A DNA stretch of 64,000 nucleotides, taken from a virus. This document shows positions 54,701 through 60,949 of the stretch, piece after piece. The stretch covers positions 40,174 to 104,173 of the IMG/VR virus record IMGVR_UViG_3300046804_004123; one strand, 5' to 3'. Numbering within the stretch: position 1 is the stretch's first letter; the number at the start of each line of letters is the position of its first letter. Both the position numbers and the translations under genes were made by a program. The notes beneath the pieces are model-generated. The model saw nothing but the letters and a program-made list of their open reading frames with translations, did no database searches and was not told the DNA's origin.

Positions 54701-57700
54701 TAGATCCACCATAAACATATGGAAATGGTGAACCAGAAGCATATAATAAAGCAGTTATAGAAGTTGATGCTGTTGATGATGTCCTTAAAACCCAATTAAT
54801 AGTATTTGTAGAAACTGAAATCGTTCCAGATGCACCACCTAAAATAAAATTACTGCCGTCGTAAGTTGAGCAGTTAACATTTTCTGTAGCTCCAAATACT
54901 GCAGTTCTTAAGTTCCATGATGTATTATTGGATAATCCAACAGCAACAAATTCATTTGTAGAAGAATAATAAGAACTGCCGAATATACCAGTAGATCCAA
55001 ATCCACTTGTAGTTCTAAAAGTCCACATTGTAGAACCATAAGATGTAATCAAATATTCGGATGATAAAGAAGACCAAGCAGATCCTTGAGGAGTAAAAGA
55101 TCCAAATGCAACTGCGGTTGTTCTAATAATCCATATGATTGAATCTGACGAAGAAGCAACTTGATATGGGGAAATATTTCCAGTAGCAGCAACATATTTG
55201 TCACTTGCAGACGGTGCAGTTGAACCATAACTTAATGTATAAACTTGAGCATTTGCTACATTAAATGGAGTTGTTCTTAAACTCCAAACTCTACTTACTG
55301 TTGATCCTCCGATTAAAAATTCTCCACCATTTAATGAAGACCATACTAAAGTACTAATTGCACTAGTTCCAAATCCAGAAGTTCTTTGAATCCAAACTAC
55401 ACCATCAGTTGATCCTGCAACAGAACCTTGAGATCCAAAAGCAGCTAAGTTACTTATCGTAGATGATGTTCTAAAATTGTAAACTATAGAAGAAATCGCA
55501 CTAGTTCCAAATCCAGAAGTTCTAAATGTCCAAGTTGTTGTTGGTGTAAATCCTCCAATTAAATATTCACCTTGATTAGATTCTCCACCAAAAGAAGACC
55601 AAGTAGCAGAATCAATTCTTGTTGTTCCAAAACCACAAGTTCTTAAAACCCAACGAATACCATCAGTTGATCCACCAACAAATCCATTAGTTCCAGCAGA
55701 TATAAAATTACTAATAGTTGAAGATGTTTTATTATTATTTGCTAAGTCCCATATGTGAGTTGTTCCAAATCCTGCGGTTCTTAAAGTCCAAAGAGTTGAA
55801 ATTGTAGTAGCAGCAGCAGCTAAAAATTCTCCATTATTAAAAGAAGAATATGTTATAGTTGCAATAGAACTTGTCCCAAAACCAGAAGTTCTTAAAGACC
55901 ATGCAATTGTATCTGTAGAAGATCTTAATGATCCCCCACTATAAGCATTAACAAAAAGATTAGGTGGAGAAAGAGTAGCTTTATTAGTATATGCAATTTG
56001 ATTAACTTGTTGTGTTGTAACCGCAGTTCTTAAGATCCAAGTTGTTACGTTTCCAGAAAATCCACCAATTAAATATTCACCATTAAAATATGTTAGAGAT
56101 GATATGGTGGTAGAACCAAATCCAGTTGCAGCAGGAGAAACCCATGCTATTGAGTCTGTAGATCCATATATAGAAGCACCAGTAACATAAGCAAAATTAG
56201 GAATTGTTGAAGAAGATTGATTATTAAATGTTACTAAATTAATCGCTGTTGCAACTCCAGATGTTCTTGCAGTCCAAGTTGTTGATGCTGTTGCATTACC
56301 ACACAACAAATATTCATTGCTGAGTGTAGAATAAGTTAATCCTCCACTAGATCCAGATCCACCAACAGTGGTTCTTGCAAACCAAACAATTGCGTCAGTT
56401 GAAGATCCTAACCCATTTATTGTTGGACTAAGATAGACAAAATTACCATCAGTACTTGAATTTAAATTATTAGAAGTTACATAATTAATTACTGTGCTGC
56501 CTAAAGTTTGAACAGAAGTTCTTAAAGTCCAAACAGTAAGTGGTTGTAAAGTGCCACCTATTAAAAATTCATTAGAATTATAAGTAGCACCAGAAATAGA
56601 AGTAGAACCAAACCCAGAAGTTCTTAATTGCCAAATAACAGTATCAGTAGATGAAGCTAAAGTAGCACCAGCACCTCCAGCAATATAAGTTGTAATTCCA
56701 CTTGATGGACTACCATTAGATGCTACTGCAATAATACTATTTGTAGAGAATATGGTTGTAGTTCTTACATACCATGTTACATCTGTAGCATAACCACCTA
56801 TTAAATATTCACCAACTTCTCCATTAAATGTTGAATATGTTAAACTAGTTACTGATGTTGATCCAAAACCAGAAGTTCTTAAAATCCAATTTACCCCATC
56901 AGTAGATCCACCAACAGTTCCAGAAAGTCCAGAAAATACAAAATTACTATTAGTACTTGAATTTAAATTGTTAGACGCAACATTTAAAATATTGTTTGCA
57001 TAATTAGCAGCAGTTCTTAAAGTCCAAACGGTAAGTGGTTGTAAAGTTCCACCTATTAAATATTCACCATAATTGTAAGTAAGACCAGTAATAGCAGTTG
57101 ATCCAAACCCAGAAGTTCTTAATTCCCAAATAGTTCCATCAGTTGATGAAGTTAGAGTGGCACCTGCTCCACCCGCAACATAAGTTGTAATTCCACTTAA
57201 TGGACTGCCATTGGATGTTAAAAAAGAAATAGAAGTAGAACCAAATCCAGAAGTTCTTAAAGACCATATAAAATAAGTTGCAGTACCACCTATTAAAAAT
57301 TCTTTATTATTGTATGGCGAATACGCTAATCCAGAAACATTTGTTGATCCAAATCCAGAAGTTCTAAAAGACCAAGCAATAGTATCAGTAGAAGACCTTA
57401 GTGGACCGCCTCCAGTACCAGGACCTGCAGCAACATAATAACTTGTATTACTTTCAAATAAATTTCCAGATGATAATAAAGTAATACTAGAAGATCCAAA
57501 TCCAGAAGTTCTTAAAATCCAATCAAAAGTATTACCATACCCAATCATGTAGTAAGGATTTAAATATCCAATGGCAGAAACTCCATATGTTTCAAGTCCA
57601 GAAGTTCTTAATTCCCACTGAATACCATCAGAAGAATTAGAAACGACTCCAGAAGAACTTACAGCAAGATATTTGTATGTTGATCCAAAAATAAGACCAG

Positions 57701-58889
57701 TGATTGCAGAAGAACCAAAACCACTTGCTGTTCTAAAAGTCCAAGCGATACCATCACTAGATGATTTTAATGTTCCACCAGTTCCAGCAATCAAATAACC
57801 TTCAGTTAATCCAGATCCATAAACCATGGATTGAATAAGACTGCTTCCAAATCCAGATGTTCTGAAAGTCCAAGATACAGAATCTGTAGATGATCTTAAT
57901 GTCCCACCGCTAGTTCCAGGACCAGATGCAAGATATAATGAATTTCCATATAAAAGATTATTAATTGCGCTACTTCCAAAACCAGAAGTTCTAAAAGACC
58001 ATCCATTAAATCCTGAAGATATTGCCCCACCACCAGAACCACCAGATCCGTGTTTTCCACCATAATATAATGGATCAATTCCAGAACTACCATTTCCTCC
58101 AGATGAACTTCCCCCAGATATTAAATAAGTATTATTAAATGCATAAGCAGTTACACTTCCACCAGAAACACCAGATTGTGTGCCATAAGATCCTCCACCA
58201 CCACCAGAAGGGACTACCGTTTGACTTACATTTTCACCACTTCCAATCGCAGATCCAGATCCACCATCACCTCCAGTATAACCAACAGTATAATTATAAG
58301 TTACAGAAGCTCCCCCAGGACCTTTGGTTGATCCAGAAGCTGCAGATCCACCAGCAGCATTAACAGAATAAGTAGTAGTTCCACTAGTTGAGTTTCCAGT
58401 CCAAGAAACTGTAGATGCATATCCAGCGGTTGGAGTTGTTCCCCCAGTTCCTCCTTTACCAACATCAACTGTAAATGTAGTTTCAGAAGATGCTATTTCA
58501 GAACGTCTAATTTCAAATTTAGCATATATACCACCACCACCACCTCCACCAGATGCACCACCAGTTGCAGTTTGCCCACCACCACCAGCACCAACTAATT
58601 CAATTGTAAAAAACGATGCTGCAGGGGGAATGTAAAAAGTACTACTACCAATAGAAGTAAATTCTTGGTATCCTTTATATGTATTAGAACTTGAAGAAGA
58701 AAATCTAGAATCAACTGATTCCCAACTAGCAGTAACTATACCAACACTTGCAGAATCAATAACTAAGAAAGAATCCTGCACTGGATATGGTCTTGCAATT
58801 AAATCAACATAACGTCGGTTAACTGCATCATCTGAATTTAATATTGAAGAACTTACACCCGTAACTTTATTGCTATCTAATGAAGCCAT
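45747..58889 (-). CDS. Giant repeat adhesin: Asp-box-like propeller array inserted in a glycine-rich domain
   Basis: 4380 residues, intact, one fifth of the window. The N-terminus (NKVTGVSSSILNSDDAVNRR, YVD) is the tag shared with the two following adhesins. Residues about 75-290 are the first part of a glycine-rich domain. From about 300 to 4330 come tens of blades of the form STDxIxW-x-x-RTSGFG, close to the S-x-D-x-G-x-T-W Asp-box of sialidase-type beta-propellers. The last 45 residues are the other end of the glycine-rich domain (GNGGDGYVRITWW). From about residue 1900 on, blades are grouped in units of about 236 residues with five STD motifs each, at least ten times. Confidence 0.8.
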   Translation of the reverse strand: MASLDSNKVTGVSSSILNSDDAVNRRYVDLIARPYPVQDSFLVIDSASVGIVTASWESVDSRFSSSSSNTYKGYQEFTSIGSSTFYIPPAASFFTIELVGAGGGGQTATGGASGGGGGGGIYAKFEIRRSEIASSETTFTVDVGKGGTGGTTPTAGYASTVSWTGNSTSGTTTYSVNAAGGSAASGSTKGPGGASVTYNYTVGYTGGDGGSGSAIGSGENVSQTVVPSGGGGGSYGTQSGVSGGSVTAYAFNNTYLISGGSSSGGNGSSGIDPLYYGGKHGSGGSGGGAISSGFNGWSFRTSGFGSSAINNLLYGNSLYLASGPGTSGGTLRSSTDSVSWTFRTSGFGSSLIQSMVYGSGLTEGYLIAGTGGTLKSSSDGIAWTFRTASGFGSSAITGLIFGSTYKYLAVSSSGVVSNSSDGIQWELRTSGLETYGVSAIGYLNPYYMIGYGNTFDWILRTSGFGSSSITLLSSGNLFESNTSYYVAAGPGTGGGPLRSSTDTIAWSFRTSGFGSTNVSGLAYSPYNNKEFLIGGTATYFIWSLRTSGFGSTSISFLTSNGSPLSGITTYVAGGAGATLTSSTDGTIWELRTSGFGSTAITGLTYNYGEYLIGGTLQPLTVWTLRTAANYANNILNVASNNLNSSTNSNFVFSGLSGTVGGSTDGVNWILRTSGFGSTSVTSLTYSTFNGEVGEYLIGGYATDVTWYVRTTTIFSTNSIIAVASNGSPSSGITTYIAGGAGATLASSTDTVIWQLRTSGFGSTSISGATYNSNEFLIGGTLQPLTVWTLRTSVQTLGSTVINYVTSNNLNSSTDGNFVYLSPTINGLGSSTDAIVWFARTTVGGSGSSGGLTYSTLSNEYLLCGNATASTTWTARTSGVATAINLVTFNNQSSSTIPNFAYVTGASIYGSTDSIAWVSPAATGFGSTTISSLTYFNGEYLIGGFSGNVTTWILRTAVTTQQVNQIAYTNKATLSPPNLFVNAYSGGSLRSSTDTIAWSLRTSGFGTSSIATITYSSFNNGEFLAAAATTISTLWTLRTAGFGTTHIWDLANNNKTSSTISNFISAGTNGFVGGSTDGIRWVLRTCGFGTTRIDSATWSSFGGESNQGEYLIGGFTPTTTWTFRTSGFGTSAISSIVYNFRTSSTISNLAAFGSQGSVAGSTDGVVWIQRTSGFGTSAISTLVWSSLNGGEFLIGGSTVSRVWSLRTTPFNVANAQVYTLSYGSTAPSASDKYVAATGNISPYQVASSSDSIIWIIRTTAVAFGSFTPQGSAWSSLSSEYLITSYGSTMWTFRTTSGFGSTGIFGSSYYSSTNEFVAVGLSNNTSWNLRTAVFGATENVNCSTYDGSNFILGGASGTISVSTNTINWVLRTSSTASTSITALLYASGSPFPYVYGGSTGQISSSSDGIRWSLRTAGFGTSQVYSLAYGFVNSTHTYIICGGASIKTSTDTIAWTFRTSGFGSTSIGAVTFSNATSEKFVAVGNNGTTRSSTDGIAWTFRTAGTAPSGFLSLIYSNSTYGYVTGGTSGALSVSTDAIAWTLRTTGFGTTSVSTISFDSISNSYVIGGPNGTVKTSTDTISWIFRTSTTANGFLTLAYANELHVSGSQNGFVQSSTTSRLNGVGAGALIATSSDSIYWVLRTTCSNIQGVSASAYRPIASGSGYTLGGFTNYLGAGGILASSTDNISWFIRTIGFGTSAITAVAFLNSNYYAASITGDLSFSTDTINWTFRTSGFGTSAINNLAYGALPAVNFLAVGPAATLRSSTDGIAWTFRTSGFGATGITQVVYAGDQSSNKYVIGGVNGLVRSSTDAIAWVLRTVSGLSTNTVTSLEYNSGVFVISGSSVSLTSTDSIVWVIRTSGFGSSTINTTAYGNNIWMQGGNGATVIASRQDILSQLGTGFTLQASTDGISWVARTTPFGSANPTFLATQSVGSYSLVGCQDYFGFNNGIICASSDNVIWTLRTSGFGNTAVRGFTYDGSTTYLAVGNSGIIMASTDTISWVYRTSPSTGYLLYSATYAPEFEQKYIVSGNQVTLTSTDSIRWVIRTTANIIGSYTPVVYSNGVALLNAASASSTDAITWILRTTGIAGQNIASPGNGIFLIGGLFTGSNAAIAISTPLLLSSLGTGGVLRASTDTIAWVTRTSPYNIESIDQFSSTPSYVFSRVTNQISQSALISSTDNITWELRTQGIGSFGSSSILSVAYGNNTYSLTLSANGQVFSSDDSLSWIARTSASGNATSTMLLYGERFLTYDITNGIRVSTDSINWFIRTQATAIASGTYSSGYYDNGLYVLSSASSPFGNTITSTDTINWVLRTTGFGSSLILTTSELTDVWIIGGQGGTIQSATRSSLDLLGSGALLRASTDSIAWTTRTTPLSTVGINNWSLKQNGSYVFCGLRDYRGSNTALALSTDNVIWTLRTTGLLGNQLVYGSLYDGSNYLVTSDLGGIAISSDSIFWTLRTSGFGTSAIYIAQYASDQSQRYLIAGANSTIASSTDAITWFIRTLGFAGSDVRDINYSNNVYLANLTTALLVSTDTITWQLRTSVFTNINAITYHSLLDSYVVGGDNGAMEYATASLVKSNGTGAFLRASTDSIAWVTRTAPYNTQNAGAIEFGGSYVVFQSPDYSGNGTNICVSTDNIIWILRTTGLDGDQIRSLWYASGQTNPYIAAGTRGSFIVSSDTISWTLRTTGYQTATITSLTFGSLPSSTYVIGLNTGEIATSTDSITWEAGNAAGGLSTNVSKLYYSNGDYLCVSNGTTNYVASSTNGIMWVLRTNATTTASYNAIISNSTGSEFLIGSTGGSVQYATSSSISLGTGGILRASADLSSWTTRTTTYDSLSVTYLNAAGSYVFGNLSNYYGGTGADLIMSTNNISWSLLNTGLGTGVNSILYDGTNYVAAGAIGSLATSTDTISWTLRTAGFGTSTINGISYGSDKVEKYVAIGVNGTLRSSTDSISWSIRTSGFGTSTITSILYRSPFYLIAGAQGRNQTSTDGITWIIRTTTGFGTSQINSVTYGNNNYLMVGGSGIMNSSINLSYGYGGVIGASTDSIIWVLRTSPTGIIGISAIESVGSYVLAGSSDITGGSGGLIASTNNIIWQFRSSGFGISAINAFTYGSLPTDTYVAAGASGTLMTSTDTISWTLQTSGFGTTSISSLTYSSSPSATYVAGGPSGTLTSSTDGIAWTLRTTGLGTTTINAVNSYSGTYVIAASNGRTLTSTDTIVWILRTNSGFGTSAITDIAYGSGADVWIASGNSGNLIMTSNHLSIRNLGTGGLLRASTDSIAWVTRTTSASVQAISVMEKEGSYSIATGTNSLSQTIITVSTDNIIWVLRTSGFGTTAINAFTYGSLPTDTYVAAGASGTLMTSTDTISWTLQTSGFGTSNLASLAYGTVGPSSQPYYVVGSAGGAIGASTDAIAWTIRTSGAGFGTSTANVASYINFDLDAFVVGGSSGRILTSTDSFVWILRTSGFGTSSINCIASGGSGFNSTYIIGGVNGTLASSTGPILYGLGAGSLISASTDSISWQIRTTPLSNQNTTDLEYSGSYVLAHTTNYLGQSGGLIVSTNNIIWVLRTSGFGLTAINAFTYGSLPTDTYVAAGASGTLMTSTDTISWTLQTSGFGATNINGLAYGNQPTSTYVAAGNNATIMTSTDAIAWAFRTTPSGLGTTTINSVRYYDGAYVIAANTGRSLTSTDGIVWIMRTTGSATANLCLTYGSGADVWLMAGVISTNATIMTSNHLSIRNLGTGGLLRASTDSIAWVTRTTSASVQAISVMEKEGSYSIATGTNSLSQTIITVSTDNIIWVLRTSGFGTTAINAFTYGSLPTDTYVAAGASGTLMTSTDTISWTLQTSGFLTNSINNLAYGSSPTTTYVASGTSGRLATSTDGIAWTIRTTGFGTSSINSLMYINDTNIYVIGGQSGTNRISTDAISWVIRTTTGFGSSSISAMTYGGTLALIGGGLNGLLNSAVIKTLTYGSSGALLAASTDTISWSLRTSPIEIFSLSTIKQVGSYVLASALDGASQRQIIASTNNIIWVLRTSGFGTTAINAFTYGSLPTDTYVASGDSGTLMTSTDTIRWTLQTSGFGTSNIQSLVYSSSPTTTYVAIGIKGTLTTSTDAIAWTLRTTGFGTSDINSISYNNNLYVIGGANGTVSISTDAIIWRFRTSGFGSSTINTMTYLNDIFVIGGINATMSSASYIGLTEGNGRMVVSTDTISWQSRTVKNNLQTFNSVYSINSSGTRYLIGGTDNSNQPILIYSTDSISWQLRTSGFGSTAINGFAHDGLYYAAIGGSTIVYSTDAITWRLRTSTYGGFGSTAISAIVYGNSLYLVGGPQATMSSFNGGEPVSAAGNGGDGTRGGGGGGGGYSVENNLSGTGGNGGDGYVRITWW
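47352..47714 (-). repeat. Identical 363-bp block, copy 1
   Basis: This stretch inside the giant adhesin gene is base-for-base identical, as far as I can compare, to 48771-49133. The offset is 1419 bases (473 codons), so both copies are in frame and equal two 236-residue units apart. It marks a recent duplication or gene conversion. Confidence 0.85.
48771..49133 (-). repeat. Identical 363-bp block, copy 2
   Basis: Second copy of the block at 47352-47714, with the same frame and orientation. The bases on both sides differ between the copies, so the identity is limited to this segment. Blades between the two copies are related but clearly diverged. Confidence 0.85.
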
Positions 58890-58911
58890 TTAATTACTTT
58901 TACCGTAAAAA

Positions 58912-58919
58912 TATTTATC
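58912..58919 (-). promoter_or_regulatory. Possible T4-type late promoter for the giant adhesin
   Basis: Minus strand GATAAATA, seven of eight matches to TATAAATA, about 22 bases before the ATG at 58889. It overlaps the stop codon of the preceding adhesin gene. The gap between the genes is only 28 bases, so a promoter here would be compact, which is normal for T4-like late genes. Confidence 0.5.
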
Positions 58920-59880
58920 AGAACCAAGTGACCCTAACAAAACCATTTCCACCATTTCCACCTGTTCCAAACCCAGATACAACACTTCCACCTCCTCCAC
59001 CACCACTTCCGCGACTACCTTGTCCTCCTGCTCCAGCACCACTAGTATTAACAGCACCTCCTCCCCCACCACCATATCCATAATTAATTCCATCTATTGC
59101 GGTGGAAGAAGTTCCATTAGCATTTCCAGAACCACCAGATGCCGCTAGTGTATTTCCATACAAACTTATAGATCCTCCTGATCCACCAGTATAAGAAGTA
59201 GAAGTAGTGGATCTTGCACCTGAACCTCCACCAGTTGCTTGATATGAATTACTTTGTGCAGTAGCAGAACTACCAGTTCCATCTGTAGCTCTTCCAGAAG
59301 CTCCAGCAAGTCCCACAGTAGTGTAGTGCCTACCAGTTTGAAATCCTTGAGATAATGCAGCAACTCCAGAAGAACCAGCGCCCAATGAAGTTAGAGTTAC
59401 AACTCCAACTGTATTGTTTGAAGTAAATGAAACTGTAGAAGCAACTCCTGCAGATCCAGATTGTCCATCAGAAATTCCACCTGTTCCACCAGAACCAACT
59501 ATAATTGTTAAATCGGAATTAATTAAATTAGTTGGTATATACCAACTAGTATAAGATCCAGATCCACCACCATGTCCAGAAGTTCCATTACTAGCACCAG
59601 ATCCACCTCCGCCACCTCCTCCCATTATTTCAATAAACAAAATATTAGATCCAGAATAAACTGTAAAAGTTTGCTGTCCTACAGAAGTAAATTCTTGACT
59701 GTTTGATATATAATTCCATGATTGTGATATTCCATCAGTAGAATATAAATATTTTCCACTATTTCCAGTTACAGATGGTATTGGAACAACTTGATCAACA
59801 TATTGTTTATTGACAACTTCAGTTAATTCAAAAACATTTGTTGTTATTCCAGATATTTTGTTAGAATGTGCGGTTGTCAT
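58918..59880 (-). CDS. Glycine-rich tail adhesin
   Basis: 320 residues. The N-terminal tag SNKISGITTNVFELTEVVNKQ with YVD is like that of the giant protein. A short strand domain (SQEFTSVGQQTFTVYSGSN) is followed by a long glycine-rich region from about 90 (GGGGGGGSGAS) that ends GGNGGNGFVRVTWF. Glycine-rich modules of this kind form polyglycine-helix sandwiches in tail-tip adhesins such as gp38 of T-even phages, where loops contact the receptor. Host contact is inferred from this likeness. Its ATG is 3 bases after the stop of the next such gene. Confidence 0.78.
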   Translation of the reverse strand: MTTAHSNKISGITTNVFELTEVVNKQYVDQVVPIPSVTGNSGKYLYSTDGISQSWNYISNSQEFTSVGQQTFTVYSGSNILFIEIMGGGGGGGSGASNGTSGHGGGSGSYTSWYIPTNLINSDLTIIVGSGGTGGISDGQSGSAGVASTVSFTSNNTVGVVTLTSLGAGSSGVAALSQGFQTGRHYTTVGLAGASGRATDGTGSSATAQSNSYQATGGGSGARSTTSTSYTGGSGGSISLYGNTLAASGGSGNANGTSSTAIDGINYGYGGGGGGAVNTSGAGAGGQGSRGSGGGGGGSVVSGFGTGGNGGNGFVRVTWF

Positions 59881-59883
59881 GTC

Positions 59884-60945
59884 TTATCCTCTCCACATTA
59901 TCATTACATATCCAGCACCGCCATTTCCACCATTTCCAGATGCTTGACTTCCAAAAACAGAATTTCCTTGTCCTCCTCCTCCGCCGCCGCCGCCACCACC
60001 ACGAGTACCAACTCCTCCAGGAGTTCCACTAGCTTGAGAACCTGGTCCTCCTGAACCACCATATCCATATGATAATCCAGTGATTGCAGTAGAAGCTCTA
60101 GACGTAGTTGTTGTTTGATAAGTATTATTGTATACATATATTGCTCCACCAACTCCCTGTACATAATCAGATCCAGCATTTGATCCTCCCCCACCTCCAC
60201 CAGTACACTGATATCTTGAACTCATATTAGTTCCATTACCAGCAGTTTGTATATTTGGTGCGGAAATTCTTGCGCCTCTACCACCAGCAGTTCCAGCAGT
60301 GGCCCAAACATAGTTAGGATCAGTGGTAATTACTCCACCAGGACCACCAGCGCCACCTACAGATGGAGCAGTATTGCCTCCAATTCCAGCACCTCCACCA
60401 GATCCACCAGGAGCTGTTAGTGTATAAGTATATCCCCCAGTTCCAGTCCAAGAAACTGTCGTAGATCCTCCTGCAGTTCCTACAGTTCCACTTGAACCTG
60501 CTGCTGGTGATCCAGGTCCACCAGGTCCACCCGCACCAACAGTAATATCTATTGTAGATCCTGTTATATTAGATCTGGGAATTATCCACATTGCAGAAGA
60601 TCCTCCTCCGCCGCCACCTCCACCAGAATCATATCCATAAAATCCACTTGGTCCACTACCTCCACCACCTCCGCCACCTCCACCGCCAGTTAAAATAAAA
60701 GTAAATTCTTTAGCTTGAGTAGGTATTGTGAAGGTTGAACTTCCAGAAGTTGTATATTGAATATATGAAGTAATTCCAACCCAAGAGTTTGTAGATCCAT
60801 CTGTATAAAGAAATTCATAAATTTCAGTGCTAGTTGGAGTTGTTATAGTATTCATACCGTCTACATGTTCTTTGTAGACTGCATCATAAGAATCAACTGT
60901 AGTTGTTATACCACTAATATGAGTATTACCTATACTTACTGGCAT
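59884..60945 (-). CDS. Glycine-rich tail adhesin
   Basis: 353 residues, the second stand-alone member of the set. It starts with GNTHISGITTTVDSYDAVYKE and HVD, has the strand part QYTTSGSSTFTIPTQAKEF, a glycine-rich body with GGGGGGGGGSGPSG and GGPGGPGSPAAG loops, and ends GGNGGAGYVMIMWRG. Variable loops between glycine runs (for example YQCTGGGGGG, YVQGVGGAIYVYN) are where receptor specificity would sit. It lies after the S74 fibre gene with a 4-base gap, so fibre and adhesins are probably made together. Confidence 0.78.
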   Translation of the reverse strand: MPVSIGNTHISGITTTVDSYDAVYKEHVDGMNTITTPTSTEIYEFLYTDGSTNSWVGITSYIQYTTSGSSTFTIPTQAKEFTFILTGGGGGGGGGGSGPSGFYGYDSGGGGGGGGSSAMWIIPRSNITGSTIDITVGAGGPGGPGSPAAGSSGTVGTAGGSTTVSWTGTGGYTYTLTAPGGSGGGAGIGGNTAPSVGGAGGPGGVITTDPNYVWATAGTAGGRGARISAPNIQTAGNGTNMSSRYQCTGGGGGGSNAGSDYVQGVGGAIYVYNNTYQTTTTSRASTAITGLSYGYGGSGGPGSQASGTPGGVGTRGGGGGGGGGGQGNSVFGSQASGNGGNGGAGYVMIMWRG

Positions 60946-60949
60946 TTTT

